From Phytoactinopolyspora endophytica (GTDB taxonomy: Bacteria; Actinomycetota; Actinomycetes; Jiangellales; Jiangellaceae), in assembly GCF_004138495.1 (NCBI RefSeq), contig NZ_ML142852.1, positions 184,113-190,149 on the forward strand: a stretch of DNA of 6,037 nt. Direction: 5' to 3'. Every line of letters begins with the position of its first letter. Position 1 is the first letter of the stretch. The notes beneath the pieces are model-generated. The model saw nothing but the letters and a program-made list of their open reading frames with translations. It was not told the DNA's origin and ran no database searches. Of the stretch, positions 1 to 6,034 are shown piece by piece. Made by a program: the position numbers and the translations under genes.

Positions 1-157
1 CCTGCCGAGCCGCCGCCAGCTGAGCCACCACAACCTGGTGAATCAGCGGCACGTTCACCTGAACGTCGAAAATCTCGCCGGGAAGGTCCACGTCACCTAC
101 GGCCTTACCGTTGGCGTCGAGAACCGACACGGTGGTCGCTTCGGTATCCGTTGTCAC
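1..157 (-). CDS. rplD: 50S ribosomal protein L4, N-terminal part (runs off window)
   Basis: Only the first 52 codons, plus one base, are in the window. The start is GTG at 157-155 and overlaps the rplC stop as GTGA. A good ribosome binding site (GGGAG, 7 nt upstream) lies inside the end of rplC. The translation begins [20 protein letters not shown] and continues with [20 protein letters not shown], then [12 protein letters not shown]. This matches the start of bacterial L4, including the conserved stretch ending in the helix before the RNA-binding loop. L4 binds 23S rRNA domain I, and its long loop (not in this window) lines the peptide exit tunnel. In E. coli, L4 also represses its own S10 operon; nothing here shows whether that applies. 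Position after rplC is the standard S10-operon order. Identification rests on sequence and context, and the rest of the gene cannot be seen. Confidence 0.95.
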   Translation of the reverse strand, partial: MTTDTEATTVSVLDANGKAVGDVDLPGEIFDVQVNVPLIHQVVVAQLAAARQ

Positions 158-828
158 TGTCCGGCTCCCTTCGCGGCCGTACGGACCAGGACGAGGCCAC
201 CGTTGGGACCAGGCACCGCGCCCTTGAGCAGCAGAAGACCCTTCTCGGCATCAACGGCGTGAATGACGATGTTCTGCGACGTCACCCGCTCGTTGCCCAT
301 CCGGCCGGCCATCTTCTGGCCCTTGAAGACACGCCCCGGGGTCGCACACCCGCCGATAGCGCCTGGAGAACGGTGCTTGCGCTGGACACCATGCGAAGCA
401 CGCAGACCATGGAAGCCGTGTCGTTTCATGACACCGGCCGTGCCCTTGCCCTTGCTGGTGCCGGTCACGTCCACCTGCTGCCCGGTCTCGAACGCCTCGA
501 CGGTCAGCTCCTGGCCCAGGCTGTACTCCGAAGCGTTGGTGGTACGAATCTCCACCACGTGCCGTCGTGGCGTCACGCCGGCCTTTTCGAAGTGCCCCTG
601 CGCGGGCTTAGTCACCTTCCGAGGGTTCGGCGCGCCGTACGCGATCTGGACGGCGTCGTAGCCGTCTTTCTCCGGCGTCCGCACCTGCGTCACCACGCAG
701 GGCCCGGCCTTTACCACGGTCACTGGTACGACCCGCTGGTTCTCGTCCCAGACCTGGGTCATTCCGACCTTCTCGCCGAGCAGGCCCGATACGACCCGGC
801 CGGCGGCCTCAGTTACGTCGATAGTCAT
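154..828 (-). CDS. rplC: 50S ribosomal protein L3
   Basis: Complete 224-residue L3, slightly longer than the roughly 210 residues of E. coli L3 because of an N-terminal extension ([15 protein letters not shown]) before the conserved [14 protein letters not shown] at about 16-29. The family signature region is at about 123-178: [19 protein letters not shown], then [12 protein letters not shown] and [17 protein letters not shown]3 nucleates 50S assembly on 23S rRNA and sends a loop toward the peptidyl-transferase centre. The Gln that PrmB methylates in E. coli (NQTPG) is Ala162 here (CATPG). I recall this from other actinobacteria, so the modification is probably absent. The ATG at 828 is chosen because AGGA overlaps the rpsJ stop codon 10 nt upstream and no other in-frame start precedes the conserved core. 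It is 14 nt from rpsJ and overlaps rplD by 4 nt, so it is almost certainly co-transcribed and translationally coupled. Confidence 0.98.
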   Translation of the reverse strand: MTIDVTEAAGRVVSGLLGEKVGMTQVWDENQRVVPVTVVKAGPCVVTQVRTPEKDGYDAVQIAYGAPNPRKVTKPAQGHFEKAGVTPRRHVVEIRTTNASEYSLGQELTVEAFETGQQVDVTGTSKGKGTAGVMKRHGFHGLRASHGVQRKHRSPGAIGGCATPGRVFKGQKMAGRMGNERVTSQNIVIHAVDAEKGLLLLKGAVPGPNGGLVLVRTAAKGAGQ

Positions 829-842
829 CGCTCTTTATTCCT

Positions 843-1151
843 TTAGAGCTTGATCTCGATGTCGACACCAGCCGGCAGGTCGAGCCGCATCAGCGAGTCG
901 ACTGTCTTCGGCGTGGGGTCGATAATGTCGATGAGCCGCTTGTGAGTGCGCATCTCGAAGTGCTCGCGGCTGTCCTTGTACTTGTGCGGCGAGCGGATGA
1001 CGCAGTACACGTTCTTCTCGGTCGGTAGCGGCACCGGGCCCGCGACCTGTGCACCCGTACGCGTCACCGTGTCGACGATCTTCCGCGCCGACGTATCGAT
1101 GACCTCGTGGTCATAGGCCTTGAGCCGGATGCGGATCTTCTGTCCCGCCAT
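843..1151 (-). CDS. rpsJ: 30S ribosomal protein S10 / NusE
   Basis: Complete 102-residue S10, the usual length (101-103). It starts [19 protein letters not shown], and the S10 family signature region is at about 30-45 ([16 protein letters not shown]). The extended loop [19 protein letters not shown] is at about 54-72, and the end is the typical [12 protein letters not shown]10 sits in the 30S head. As NusE it also pairs with NusB in the transcription antitermination complex that couples RNA polymerase to the ribosome. The ATG at 1151 is preceded by AAAAGGA, but 12 nt away, slightly long for an ideal ribosome binding site. This is the first gene of the S10 operon. It follows a strong terminator after tuf, so it probably has its own promoter in 1152-1414, and its leader carries hairpin element copy A. 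rplC follows 14 nt downstream. Confidence 0.99.
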   Translation of the reverse strand: MAGQKIRIRLKAYDHEVIDTSARKIVDTVTRTGAQVAGPVPLPTEKNVYCVIRSPHKYKDSREHFEMRTHKRLIDIIDPTPKTVDSLMRLDLPAGVDIEIKL

Positions 1152-1212
1152 GGCTGCTTATCGTCCTTTTCCTTCGTACCGCTTGCGAGCCGAACACTGG
1201 CAGCTGCTCCAC

Positions 1213-1237
1213 CGACCCCCGAGGTCGGGCGTGTCGC
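1213..1237 (-). promoter_or_regulatory. Shared hairpin leader element, copy A (before rpsJ)
   Basis: On the minus strand this reads GCGACACGCCCGACC, then TC, then GGGGGTCG. It folds into a short hairpin: CGACC pairs with GGTCG around a 5-nt TCGGG loop, and one flanking base extends the stem to CCGACC/GGTCGG. It matches copy B before rpsL at 24 of 25 positions; the single difference (T here, G in B) falls in the loop, so the stem is kept. It ends 61 nt before the rpsJ start. Conservation ahead of the two ribosomal-protein transcription units is seen directly. A role as RNA leader or DNA operator is inference. It has no U tract, so it is not a simple terminator. Confidence 0.6.
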
Positions 1238-1404
1238 AATCAGCGGACGTAATACGCCGCTGCACGATTCACATCTCATCGGGGTGATCGGCTGAAGCCG
1301 AGCCCTTCAAGGGCCGGCCGCTGACGAGGAGGTCTCCGTATCGGCAACGACAGCTGACAATCTCAACATGCGCGCCACGGCGGCCCCCGCCGAGCAACTT
1401 CACC

Positions 1405-1434
1405 AGTATGCCAGAAAAAACCGGCCCCTGGCCA
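1405..1434 (-). promoter_or_regulatory. Candidate extended -10 promoter for the rpsJ operon
   Basis: On the minus strand TGG-CATACT (1413-1405) resembles an extended -10 (TGn followed by a TATAAT-like hexamer, 4/6). TGGCCA at 1429-1434 is a 4/6 match to TTGACA at an 18-nt spacing. The -10 begins two bases after the T run of the tuf terminator, and the -35 candidate lies within the terminator hairpin. Transcription would start near 1398, giving a leader of about 245 nt. Position after a strong terminator makes a promoter somewhere here very likely, but this exact site is only a candidate. Confidence 0.33.
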
Positions 1435-1450
1435 ATCCAGGGGCCGGTTT
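1415..1450 (-). terminator. Intrinsic terminator after tuf
   Basis: A perfect 14-bp stem (1437-1450 pairing with 1418-1431; AAACCGGCCCCTGG in minus orientation) closes a 5-nt loop. On the minus strand the stem is followed without a gap by Ts, giving six in a row at 1420-1415. It starts 7 nt after the tuf stop codon. This is a textbook Rho-independent terminator and marks the end of the str operon. On the plus strand the tract after the hairpin is weak (TTT then CACC), so it acts in the minus direction. Confidence 0.95.
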
Positions 1451-1457
1451 CACCTAT

Positions 1458-2657
1458 TTACTTGAGGATCTTCGTCACGTGGCCTGCGCCGACGGTACGG
1501 CCACCCTCACGGATCGCGAACTTCAGGCTCTCCTCCATGGCGACCGGCTGAATCAGCTCGACCTTCATGGTGGTGTCGTCACCTGGCATGACCATCGAGT
1601 CCGGGCCATCCGGGAGGGTCACGACACCGGTCACGTCCGTGGTCCGGAAGTAGAACTGCGGACGGTAGTTGTTGAAGAACGGCGTGTGCCGCCCGCCCTC
1701 GTCCTTCGACAGGATGTAGACCGTCGCCTCGAAGTCCGTGTGCGGCGTCGTGGTACCGGGCTTGACGACGACCATGCCACGCTCGACATCTTCCTTCTTG
1801 GTACCACGCAGCAGCAGACCGACGTTCTCACCCGCACGGGCCTCGTCGAGCAGCTTCCGGAACATCTCGATACCGGTCACCGTCGTCTTCTGGGCGGCAC
1901 CCTCGCGGATCCCGACCAGCTCGACCTCCTGGTTGACGTTGAGCACGCCACGCTCGACGCGGCCGGTGACAACCGTGCCACGACCGGTGATGGTGAACAC
2001 GTCCTCGATCGGCATCAGGAACGGCTTGTCCGAGTCACGGACCGGGTCCGGGATGTTCTCGTCGACAGCGTCCATCAGGTCCCCGACTGTCTTCACCCAC
2101 TCCGGGTCGCCTTCAAGCGCCTTCAGAGCGGAAACCTTGACAACAGGTACGTCGTCGCCGGGGAATTCGTACTCTGTCAGCAGCTCCCGGACCTCGAGCT
2201 CAACCAGCTCGAGGATCTCCTCGTCATCGACCATGTCGGCCTTGTTCAGAGCGACGAGGATGTAGGGAACACCGACCTGGCGGGCCAGAAGCACGTGCTC
2301 CTTGGTCTGCGGCATCGGGCCATCGGTCGCGGCCACCACCAGGATCGCCCCGTCCATCTGGGCCGCCCCGGTGATCATGTTCTTGATGTAGTCGGCGTGC
2401 CCGGGAGCGTCGACGTGCGCATAGTGACGCTGCTCGGTCTGGTACTCGACGTGCGCGATGTTGATCGTAATACCGCGCTGCTTCTCTTCCGGAGCCTTGT
2501 CGATGTCCTCGAACGCCGACGCATCGTTCAGGTCCGGGTACTTCTCGTGCAGAACCTTGGTAATCGCCGCCGTCAGCGTGGTCTTGCCATGGTCGACGTG
2601 ACCGATGGTGCCGATGTTGACGTGCGGCTTGTTCCGCTCGAACTTCGCCTTAGCCAC
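1458..2657 (-). CDS. tuf: Elongation factor Tu
   Basis: Complete 399-residue EF-Tu (E. coli 394 residues, plus Met). It is the GTPase that delivers aminoacyl-tRNA to the ribosomal A site. G1 is GHVDHGKTT at 19-27, the switch I Thr is in RGITI at 60-64, G3 is DAPGH at 82-86 (Ala where E. coli has Cys), G4 is NKAD at 137-140 and G5 is SAL at 175-177. Domain II starts at about 210 ([17 protein letters not shown]) and domain III carries [19 protein letters not shown]. Gln in RQVGVP and Ala in KFAIREGG are the wild-type residues at known kirromycin-resistance sites (E. coli 124 and 375). The Gly residues at the GE2270A sites 257 and 275 are also kept, so no target-based elfamycin resistance is visible. 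The start is GTG at 2657, with GAGAGGA 6 nt upstream. It is the last gene of the str operon, 119 nt after fusA and directly followed by a strong terminator. Whether the genome has a second tuf cannot be seen. Confidence 0.99.
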   Translation of the reverse strand: MAKAKFERNKPHVNIGTIGHVDHGKTTLTAAITKVLHEKYPDLNDASAFEDIDKAPEEKQRGITINIAHVEYQTEQRHYAHVDAPGHADYIKNMITGAAQMDGAILVVAATDGPMPQTKEHVLLARQVGVPYILVALNKADMVDDEEILELVELEVRELLTEYEFPGDDVPVVKVSALKALEGDPEWVKTVGDLMDAVDENIPDPVRDSDKPFLMPIEDVFTITGRGTVVTGRVERGVLNVNQEVELVGIREGAAQKTTVTGIEMFRKLLDEARAGENVGLLLRGTKKEDVERGMVVVKPGTTTPHTDFEATVYILSKDEGGRHTPFFNNYRPQFYFRTTDVTGVVTLPDGPDSMVMPGDDTTMKVELIQPVAMEESLKFAIREGGRTVGAGHVTKILK

Positions 2658-2717
2658 TTTAGGTCCTCTCCGTATCTAGGACTCGTAAGGTTTACGTTTA
2701 GCCGGTAGTGCTCGGCT

Positions 2718-2744
2718 GTCTTACTGTGTCGGGGGTCGGGTCAA
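2718..2744 (-). promoter_or_regulatory. Weak candidate internal promoter before tuf
   Basis: In the 119-nt fusA-tuf gap, minus-strand TTGACC (2744-2739) is a 5/6 match to the -35 consensus. TAAGAC (2723-2718) is the only -10-like hexamer nearby, but the spacer is just 15 nt and the last conserved T is missing. The TTGACC also lies in a small inverted repeat (TCGGG/CCCGA at 2736-2753), which could hide or mark it. Extra promoters for tuf in this gap are known in some bacteria. Here the evidence is suggestive only. Confidence 0.25.
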
Positions 2745-2776
2745 GTTGCCCGAGGTGAGATTACCGGTCCCAGCGG

Positions 2777-4882
2777 CTATTCTCCCCGGACTTTCTTGAT
2801 GATCTCTTCCGCGACGTTCTTGGGAACCTCGGCGTACGAGTCGAACTGCATCGAGTAGTTCGCCCGACCCTGGGTCTTGCTGCGGAGGTCACCGACATAG
2901 CCGAACATCTCCGACAGCGGGACCAGCGCCTTGACAACACGCTGGCCTGCACGCTCCTCCATGGCTTGAACTTGACCACGGCGGGAGTTGATGTCACCGA
3001 TGACATCGCCCATGTACTCCTCGGGCGTCGACACCTCGACATCGAACACCGGCTCGAGCAGCACGGGGTTAGCCCGTCGAGCGGCCTCCTTGAAGGCCAT
3101 CGAGCCTGCGATCTTGAAGGCCAGCTCCGACGAGTCAACGTCGTGGTAGGCCCCGTCCTGGAGTGTCACCTTGATATCCACCAGCTGATAACCGGCGACG
3201 ACACCGAACTCCATCGCTTCCTGACATCCCTCGTCCACTGCAGGGATGTACTCACGCGGGATGCGTCCCCCGGTGATGTTGTTGACGAACTCGTAGCCGC
3301 CGTCACCTTCACCGCCAGTGGGTTCGATGTCGATGATCACCCGACCGAACTGACCGGAACCACCGGTCTGCTTCTTGTGGGTGTACTCCACCTTCTCCAC
3401 CTTGCGGCGGATGGTCTCGCGGTAGGCCACCTGCGGCTTGCCGACGTTCGCCTCTACCCGGAACTCGCGCTTCATCCGGTCCACCAGAACCTCGAGGTGA
3501 AGCTCACCCATGCCTGAGATCACGGTCTGACCGGTCTCATCATCGGTGCGGACCTGGAATGTCGGGTCCTCCTCGGCCAGGCGCTGGATGGCAGTGGACA
3601 GCTTGTCCTGGTCGCTCTTGGTCTTCGGCTCGATCGCCACGTGGATGACCGGCGCCGGGAACTTCATCGACTCCAGGATCACCGGCTTCTGCGAATCCGA
3701 CAGCGTGTCACCGGTGGTCGTGTTCTTCAGCCCCATGACAGCGACGATCTGACCGGCGCTGGCCTTCTCGATCTCCTCACGCTTGTTCGCGTGCATCCGG
3801 TAGATCTTGCCAATGCGCTCGCGGTTCCCCTTGGTGCTGTTGAGCACCTGGCTGCCGCTGGTCAGCGTGCCCGAGTAGACCCGGAGGAATGTCAGCTTCC
3901 CAAGGTGCGGATCCGACATGATCTTGAACGCCAGAGTGGACAGCGGAGCGTCCTCGTCCGGCTCACGGGTGATGGTCTCGTCCTCGTTACCGACGGCATG
4001 TCCCTCGACGGCCCCGGCGTCGAGCGGCGACGGCAGGTACCGGATCACCGCATCGAGCATCGGCTGGACGCCCTTGTTCTTGAACGCGGAGCCGGTGAGA
4101 ACCGGTGTGATCGCGTTCGCGATAGTGGCGCGTCGGATCGCTGCGATGAGCTCGGATTCCGAGGGCTCCTTGCCTTCCAGGTACAGCTCCATCATCGCGT
4201 CGTCGTTCTCGGCGATGGTCTCCAGGAGCTTGTCCCGGTACTCAGCGGCCGCCTCGGCGTGCGTGTCCGGGATGTCGACTGTGTCGTACATCTCACCGAG
4301 CGGCGTCTCGGCCGACCACACCAGCGCTCTCATGCCGACCAGGTCAACCAGACCCCGGAAGTCGGATTCCGCGCCGATGGGCAGCTGCAGGACCAAGGGT
4401 GTCGCGTTCAGCCGGGACACGATCATGTCCACACAACGGTGGAACTCGGCGCCGGTGCGGTCCAGCTTGTTGATGAAGCAGATCCGCGGCACGCCGTACT
4501 TGTCGGCCTGGTGCCACACGGTCTCCGACTGCGGCTCGACGCCGGCGACACCGTCGAACACGGCGACCGCCCCGTCCAGCACCCGCAGATTGCGCTCGAC
4601 CTCTACCGTGAAGTCGACGTGGCCCGGAGTGTCGATGATGTTGATGGTGTGGTCTTCCCACTGGCAGGTAGTCGCGGCGGAGGTGATGGTGATTCCCCGC
4701 TCCTGCTCCTGCTCCATCCAGTCCATCGTGGCGGCGCCGTCGTGAACCTCACCGATCTTGTAGTTGATGCCGGTGTAGAAGAGAATCCGCTCAGTTGTTG
4801 TCGTCTTGCCCGCATCGATGTGCGCCATGATCCCAATGTTGCGAACCTTGGCGAGGTCGAGCGCGCGGAGGTCGGTCGCCAT
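2777..4882 (-). CDS. fusA: Elongation factor G
   Basis: Complete 701-residue EF-G, the translocase that uses GTP to move tRNAs and mRNA after peptide bond formation and, with RRF, helps recycle ribosomes. G1 is AHIDAGKT at 20-27, switch I is RGITI at 62-66, G3 is DTPGH at 84-88 with the catalytic His88, and G4 is NKLD at 138-141. Domain II contains [19 protein letters not shown], domain [21 protein letters not shown], and domain [15 protein letters not shown] with the tip region [10 protein letters not shown]. Domain V ends with [16 protein letters not shown]. The length and all five domains match canonical bacterial EF-G rather than the divergent EF-G2 paralogues. The ATG at 4882 gives the usual actinobacterial start [25 protein letters not shown] lies 13 nt upstream, which is long, with a weaker AAGAG closer in. 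It sits 38 nt after rpsG and 119 nt before tuf, as expected in the str operon. Confidence 0.99.
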   Translation of the reverse strand: MATDLRALDLAKVRNIGIMAHIDAGKTTTTERILFYTGINYKIGEVHDGAATMDWMEQEQERGITITSAATTCQWEDHTINIIDTPGHVDFTVEVERNLRVLDGAVAVFDGVAGVEPQSETVWHQADKYGVPRICFINKLDRTGAEFHRCVDMIVSRLNATPLVLQLPIGAESDFRGLVDLVGMRALVWSAETPLGEMYDTVDIPDTHAEAAAEYRDKLLETIAENDDAMMELYLEGKEPSESELIAAIRRATIANAITPVLTGSAFKNKGVQPMLDAVIRYLPSPLDAGAVEGHAVGNEDETITREPDEDAPLSTLAFKIMSDPHLGKLTFLRVYSGTLTSGSQVLNSTKGNRERIGKIYRMHANKREEIEKASAGQIVAVMGLKNTTTGDTLSDSQKPVILESMKFPAPVIHVAIEPKTKSDQDKLSTAIQRLAEEDPTFQVRTDDETGQTVISGMGELHLEVLVDRMKREFRVEANVGKPQVAYRETIRRKVEKVEYTHKKQTGGSGQFGRVIIDIEPTGGEGDGGYEFVNNITGGRIPREYIPAVDEGCQEAMEFGVVAGYQLVDIKVTLQDGAYHDVDSSELAFKIAGSMAFKEAARRANPVLLEPVFDVEVSTPEEYMGDVIGDINSRRGQVQAMEERAGQRVVKALVPLSEMFGYVGDLRSKTQGRANYSMQFDSYAEVPKNVAEEIIKKVRGE

Positions 4883-4920
4883 GTCTCTTATACGTCTTCC
4901 TGAGTCAGAGCCGAACGCGG

Positions 4921-5391
4921 TTACCAGCGGTAATGTGCGAAGGCCTTGTTCGACTCGGCCATCTTGTGGGTGTCCTCACGGCGCTTCACGCTGGCTCCCA
5001 GCCCGTTCGAAGCGTCGAGAATCTCGTTCATCAGCCGCTCGGTCATCGTCTTCTCCCGGCGGTCACGTGAATAGCTCACCAGCCAGCGAAGCGCCAGAGT
5101 CGTGCTGCGACCCGCGCGGACCTCCACTGGCACCTGGTAAGTGGCGCCACCGACCCGGCGGCTGCGCACCTCGAGCGTCGGCTTGACGTTGTCCAGAGCT
5201 CGCTTGAGTGTGACGACCGGATCGGTGCCGGTCTTCTCCCGGCAGCCCTCGAGAGCACCGTGCACGATGCTCTCCGCGAGCGACTTCTTGCCGTCCACCA
5301 GCACCTTGTTCACCAGCTGGGTGACCAGGGGCGAGCCATAGACGGGGTCGACCACCAACGCTCGCTTCGGAGCGGGTCCCTTGCGGGGCAT
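4921..5391 (-). CDS. rpsG: 30S ribosomal protein S7
   Basis: Complete 156-residue S7, the length usual in actinobacteria. It starts [20 protein letters not shown] and has [15 protein letters not shown] at about 26-40. The conserved core is [17 protein letters not shown] at about 76-92, and the sequence ends AFAHYRW. S7 nucleates folding of the 16S rRNA 3' domain (head) and contacts E-site tRNA. Its ATG (5391-5389) shares one base with the rpsL TGA stop (TGATG), and its AAGGAG-type ribosome binding site, 8 nt upstream, lies inside the last codons of rpsL. Translation is therefore likely coupled to S12. In E. coli the rpsL-rpsG gap is where S7 binds to repress the operon; here there is no gap. 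fusA follows after 38 nt. Confidence 0.99.
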   Translation of the reverse strand: MPRKGPAPKRALVVDPVYGSPLVTQLVNKVLVDGKKSLAESIVHGALEGCREKTGTDPVVTLKRALDNVKPTLEVRSRRVGGATYQVPVEVRAGRSTTLALRWLVSYSRDRREKTMTERLMNEILDASNGLGASVKRREDTHKMAESNKAFAHYRW

Positions 5392-5765
5392 CAGCTCTTC
5401 TCCTTCTTCGCGCCGTACCGGCTACGAGCCTGCTTGCGGTTCTTCACACCCTGGGTGTCGAGCGAACCCCGGACGATCTTGTAGCGGACACCCGGAAGGT
5501 CCCGGACCCGGCCGCCGCGGACCAGCACCATCGAGTGCTCCTGCAGATTGTGTCCGACGCCAGGGATGTACGCGGTGACCTCGATCTGACTGGTCAGCTT
5601 CACACGGGCGACCTTACGCAGCGCCGAGTTCGGCTTCTTCGGTGTCGTCGTATACACACGGGTGCACACGCCGCGTCGCTGCGGACTGCCCTTGAGCGCG
5701 GGCGTCTTCTTCTTGGTCACCTTGTCCTGGCGGCCTTTGCGGACCAGCTGCTGGATCGTAGGCAC
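5391..5765 (-). CDS. rpsL: 30S ribosomal protein S12, with Arg at residue 88
   Basis: Complete 124-residue S12, first gene of the str operon. It starts [15 protein letters not shown] and contains the family signature [12 protein letters not shown] (about 40-51) and [17 protein letters not shown] (71-87). S12 sits at the 30S decoding centre and controls accuracy; streptomycin binds beside it. Lys43, the main resistance site, is wild type. Residue 88 is Arg (codon CGG, 5504-5502) in VRDLPGVRY, where E. coli, M. tuberculosis, S. coelicolor and B. subtilis have Lys as I recall them. K88R is a known streptomycin-resistance substitution. Asp89, the residue that RimO methylthiolates in E. coli, is present. 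Val70 (E. coli Glu, B. subtilis Ile) is another but milder difference. The start is GTG at 5765, with GGAG 5 nt upstream, and gives the standard N-terminus. The stop overlaps the rpsG start by one base. Confidence 0.99.
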   Translation of the reverse strand: MPTIQQLVRKGRQDKVTKKKTPALKGSPQRRGVCTRVYTTTPKKPNSALRKVARVKLTSQIEVTAYIPGVGHNLQEHSMVLVRGGRVRDLPGVRYKIVRGSLDTQGVKNRKQARSRYGAKKEKS

Positions 5766-5873
5766 TACGTCTCCGTCATCCTCGTACGTCGGCCGGGTTG
5801 TCTCCCGGAGTTTGTCAGCTATTCAATATCGGTCAGGCACCTAGCGCGCGGACCGGGACGGCGGAGGCCTTCA

Positions 5874-5898
5874 CGACCCCCGCGGTCGGGCGTGTCGC
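5874..5898 (-). promoter_or_regulatory. Shared hairpin leader element, copy B (before rpsL)
   Basis: The minus strand reads GCGACACGCCCGACC, then GC, then GGGGGTCG. CGACC pairs with GGTCG around a 5-nt GCGGG loop. It is 24/25 identical to copy A before rpsJ, with the one change in the loop. Here GGGC just upstream can also pair with GCCC inside the element (GGGC-GACAC-GCCC), giving an alternative fold that copy A lacks. It ends 108 nt before the rpsL GTG start. The repeat is seen in the sequence; function as a leader RNA structure or protein site is inference. Confidence 0.6.
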
Positions 5899-5943
5899 CC
5901 ACCCAGAACCCGCGCCACCCGGAGCAGCCGACCGGCATGGTTA

Positions 5944-5972
5944 ATGCTCTACGTCCTGCCTGCCGTGGGCAA
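5944..5972 (-). promoter_or_regulatory. Weak candidate promoter for the str operon
   Basis: Minus-strand TTGCCC (5972-5967, 4/6 to TTGACA) is followed at a 17-nt spacer by GAGCAT (5949-5944), within TAGAGCATTAACC, one of the few AT-containing stretches here. It would start transcription near 5937 and place element copy B in a leader of about 170 nt. The -35 lies inside inverted repeat 5952-5980. Both hexamers are weak and other sites in the region are possible. Confidence 0.25.
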
Positions 5973-5980
5973 GCAGGACG
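5952..5980. repeat. Inverted repeat 1 upstream of rpsL
   Basis: CGTCCTGC at 5952-5959 is perfectly complementary to GCAGGACG at 5973-5980. Inside, TGCC (5961-5964) can pair with GGCA (5968-5971) around a GTG loop, with one mismatch between the two stems. The result is a hairpin of 8 plus 4 bp. No T run follows on either strand, so it is not an intrinsic terminator by itself. It abuts the next repeat without a gap. Confidence 0.7.
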
Positions 5981-5998
5981 GCCTGGAGAACTCCAGGC
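5981..5998. repeat. Inverted repeat 2 upstream of rpsL
   Basis: GCCTGGAG at 5981-5988 and CTCCAGGC at 5991-5998 are perfect complements separated by only two bases. As RNA it would form a 7-bp stem with a 4-nt loop. As DNA it is an almost continuous 18-bp dyad of the kind bound by dimeric regulators. It lies directly next to inverted repeat 1, upstream of the str operon. Confidence 0.7.
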
Positions 5999-6004
5999 AC
6001 GAAG

Positions 6005-6034
6005 AAAAAGACTACCCTGCAGGGCAGCCCCAGG
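6005..6034 (-). terminator. Possible terminator of the gene upstream of rpsL
   Basis: On the minus strand CCTG (6034-6031) pairs with CAGG (6019-6016) and GGG (6030-6028) with CCC (6024-6022), with a 2-nt bulge. The sequence GTAGTC follows, and then TTTTT at 6009-6005. The hairpin is imperfect and six bases from the T run. A better left arm could lie beyond the window edge. It would fit the end of an upstream minus-strand gene. Confidence 0.3.

Larger units (their letters stand above)
1152..1457. other. tuf-rpsJ intergenic region, no gene
   Basis: This 306-base gap holds no credible coding sequence on either strand; short open frames crossing it lack family resemblance and ribosome binding sites. 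It contains, in minus-strand order, the tuf terminator, an extended -10-like sequence directly after it, a second promoter-like pair (TTGAGA at 1361-1366 and GATACG at 1337-1342, 18-nt spacer, weak -10), and hairpin element copy A about 61 nt before the rpsJ start. An AT-containing TATTAC just upstream of copy A could be a third -10, but has no recognisable -35. The arrangement suggests that the S10 operon is separately transcribed with a leader of roughly 80 to 250 nt, depending on which start is real. Confidence 0.7.

Noticed and set aside
343..345. Loss of the PrmB-methylated Gln in L3 (Ala162)
   Set aside because: The CATPG version is typical of actinobacterial L3 as far as I recall, so it is not novel.
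151..846. A 231-codon open frame on the plus strand, antisense to rplC
   Set aside because: It covers the conserved L3 gene in antisense and has no family resemblance; a shadow of rplC.
2408..2410. Ala83 in the EF-Tu G3 motif (DAPGH instead of DCPGH)
   Set aside because: Actinobacterial EF-Tu proteins that I recall also have DAPGHADY, so this is a lineage feature and not a defect.
1368..2708. A 446-codon open frame on the plus strand, antisense to tuf
   Set aside because: It mirrors the EF-Tu gene codon for codon. Such long antisense frames are common in GC-rich genes with strong third-position GC bias. The translation is rich in Asp, Val, Arg and Leu, resembles no family, and the frame runs through the tuf terminator hairpin.
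2729..2739. TCGGGGGTCGG in the fusA-tuf gap, identical to 11 bases of hairpin element copy A
   Set aside because: It lies on the opposite strand relative to the genes, lacks the GACACGCCCGACC half, and an 11-base GC-rich match can arise by chance here. I do not count it as a third copy.
3641..4903. A 420-codon open frame on the plus strand, antisense to fusA
   Set aside because: Same codon-bias shadow: the fusA reading frame encodes a complete, well-conserved EF-G across the whole stretch, and the antisense product has no recognisable domain.
5556..5558. Val70 in S12 where E. coli and M. tuberculosis have Glu
   Set aside because: Ile occurs at this place in B. subtilis and plastid S12 as I recall them, so a small hydrophobic residue is tolerated and is not by itself unusual.
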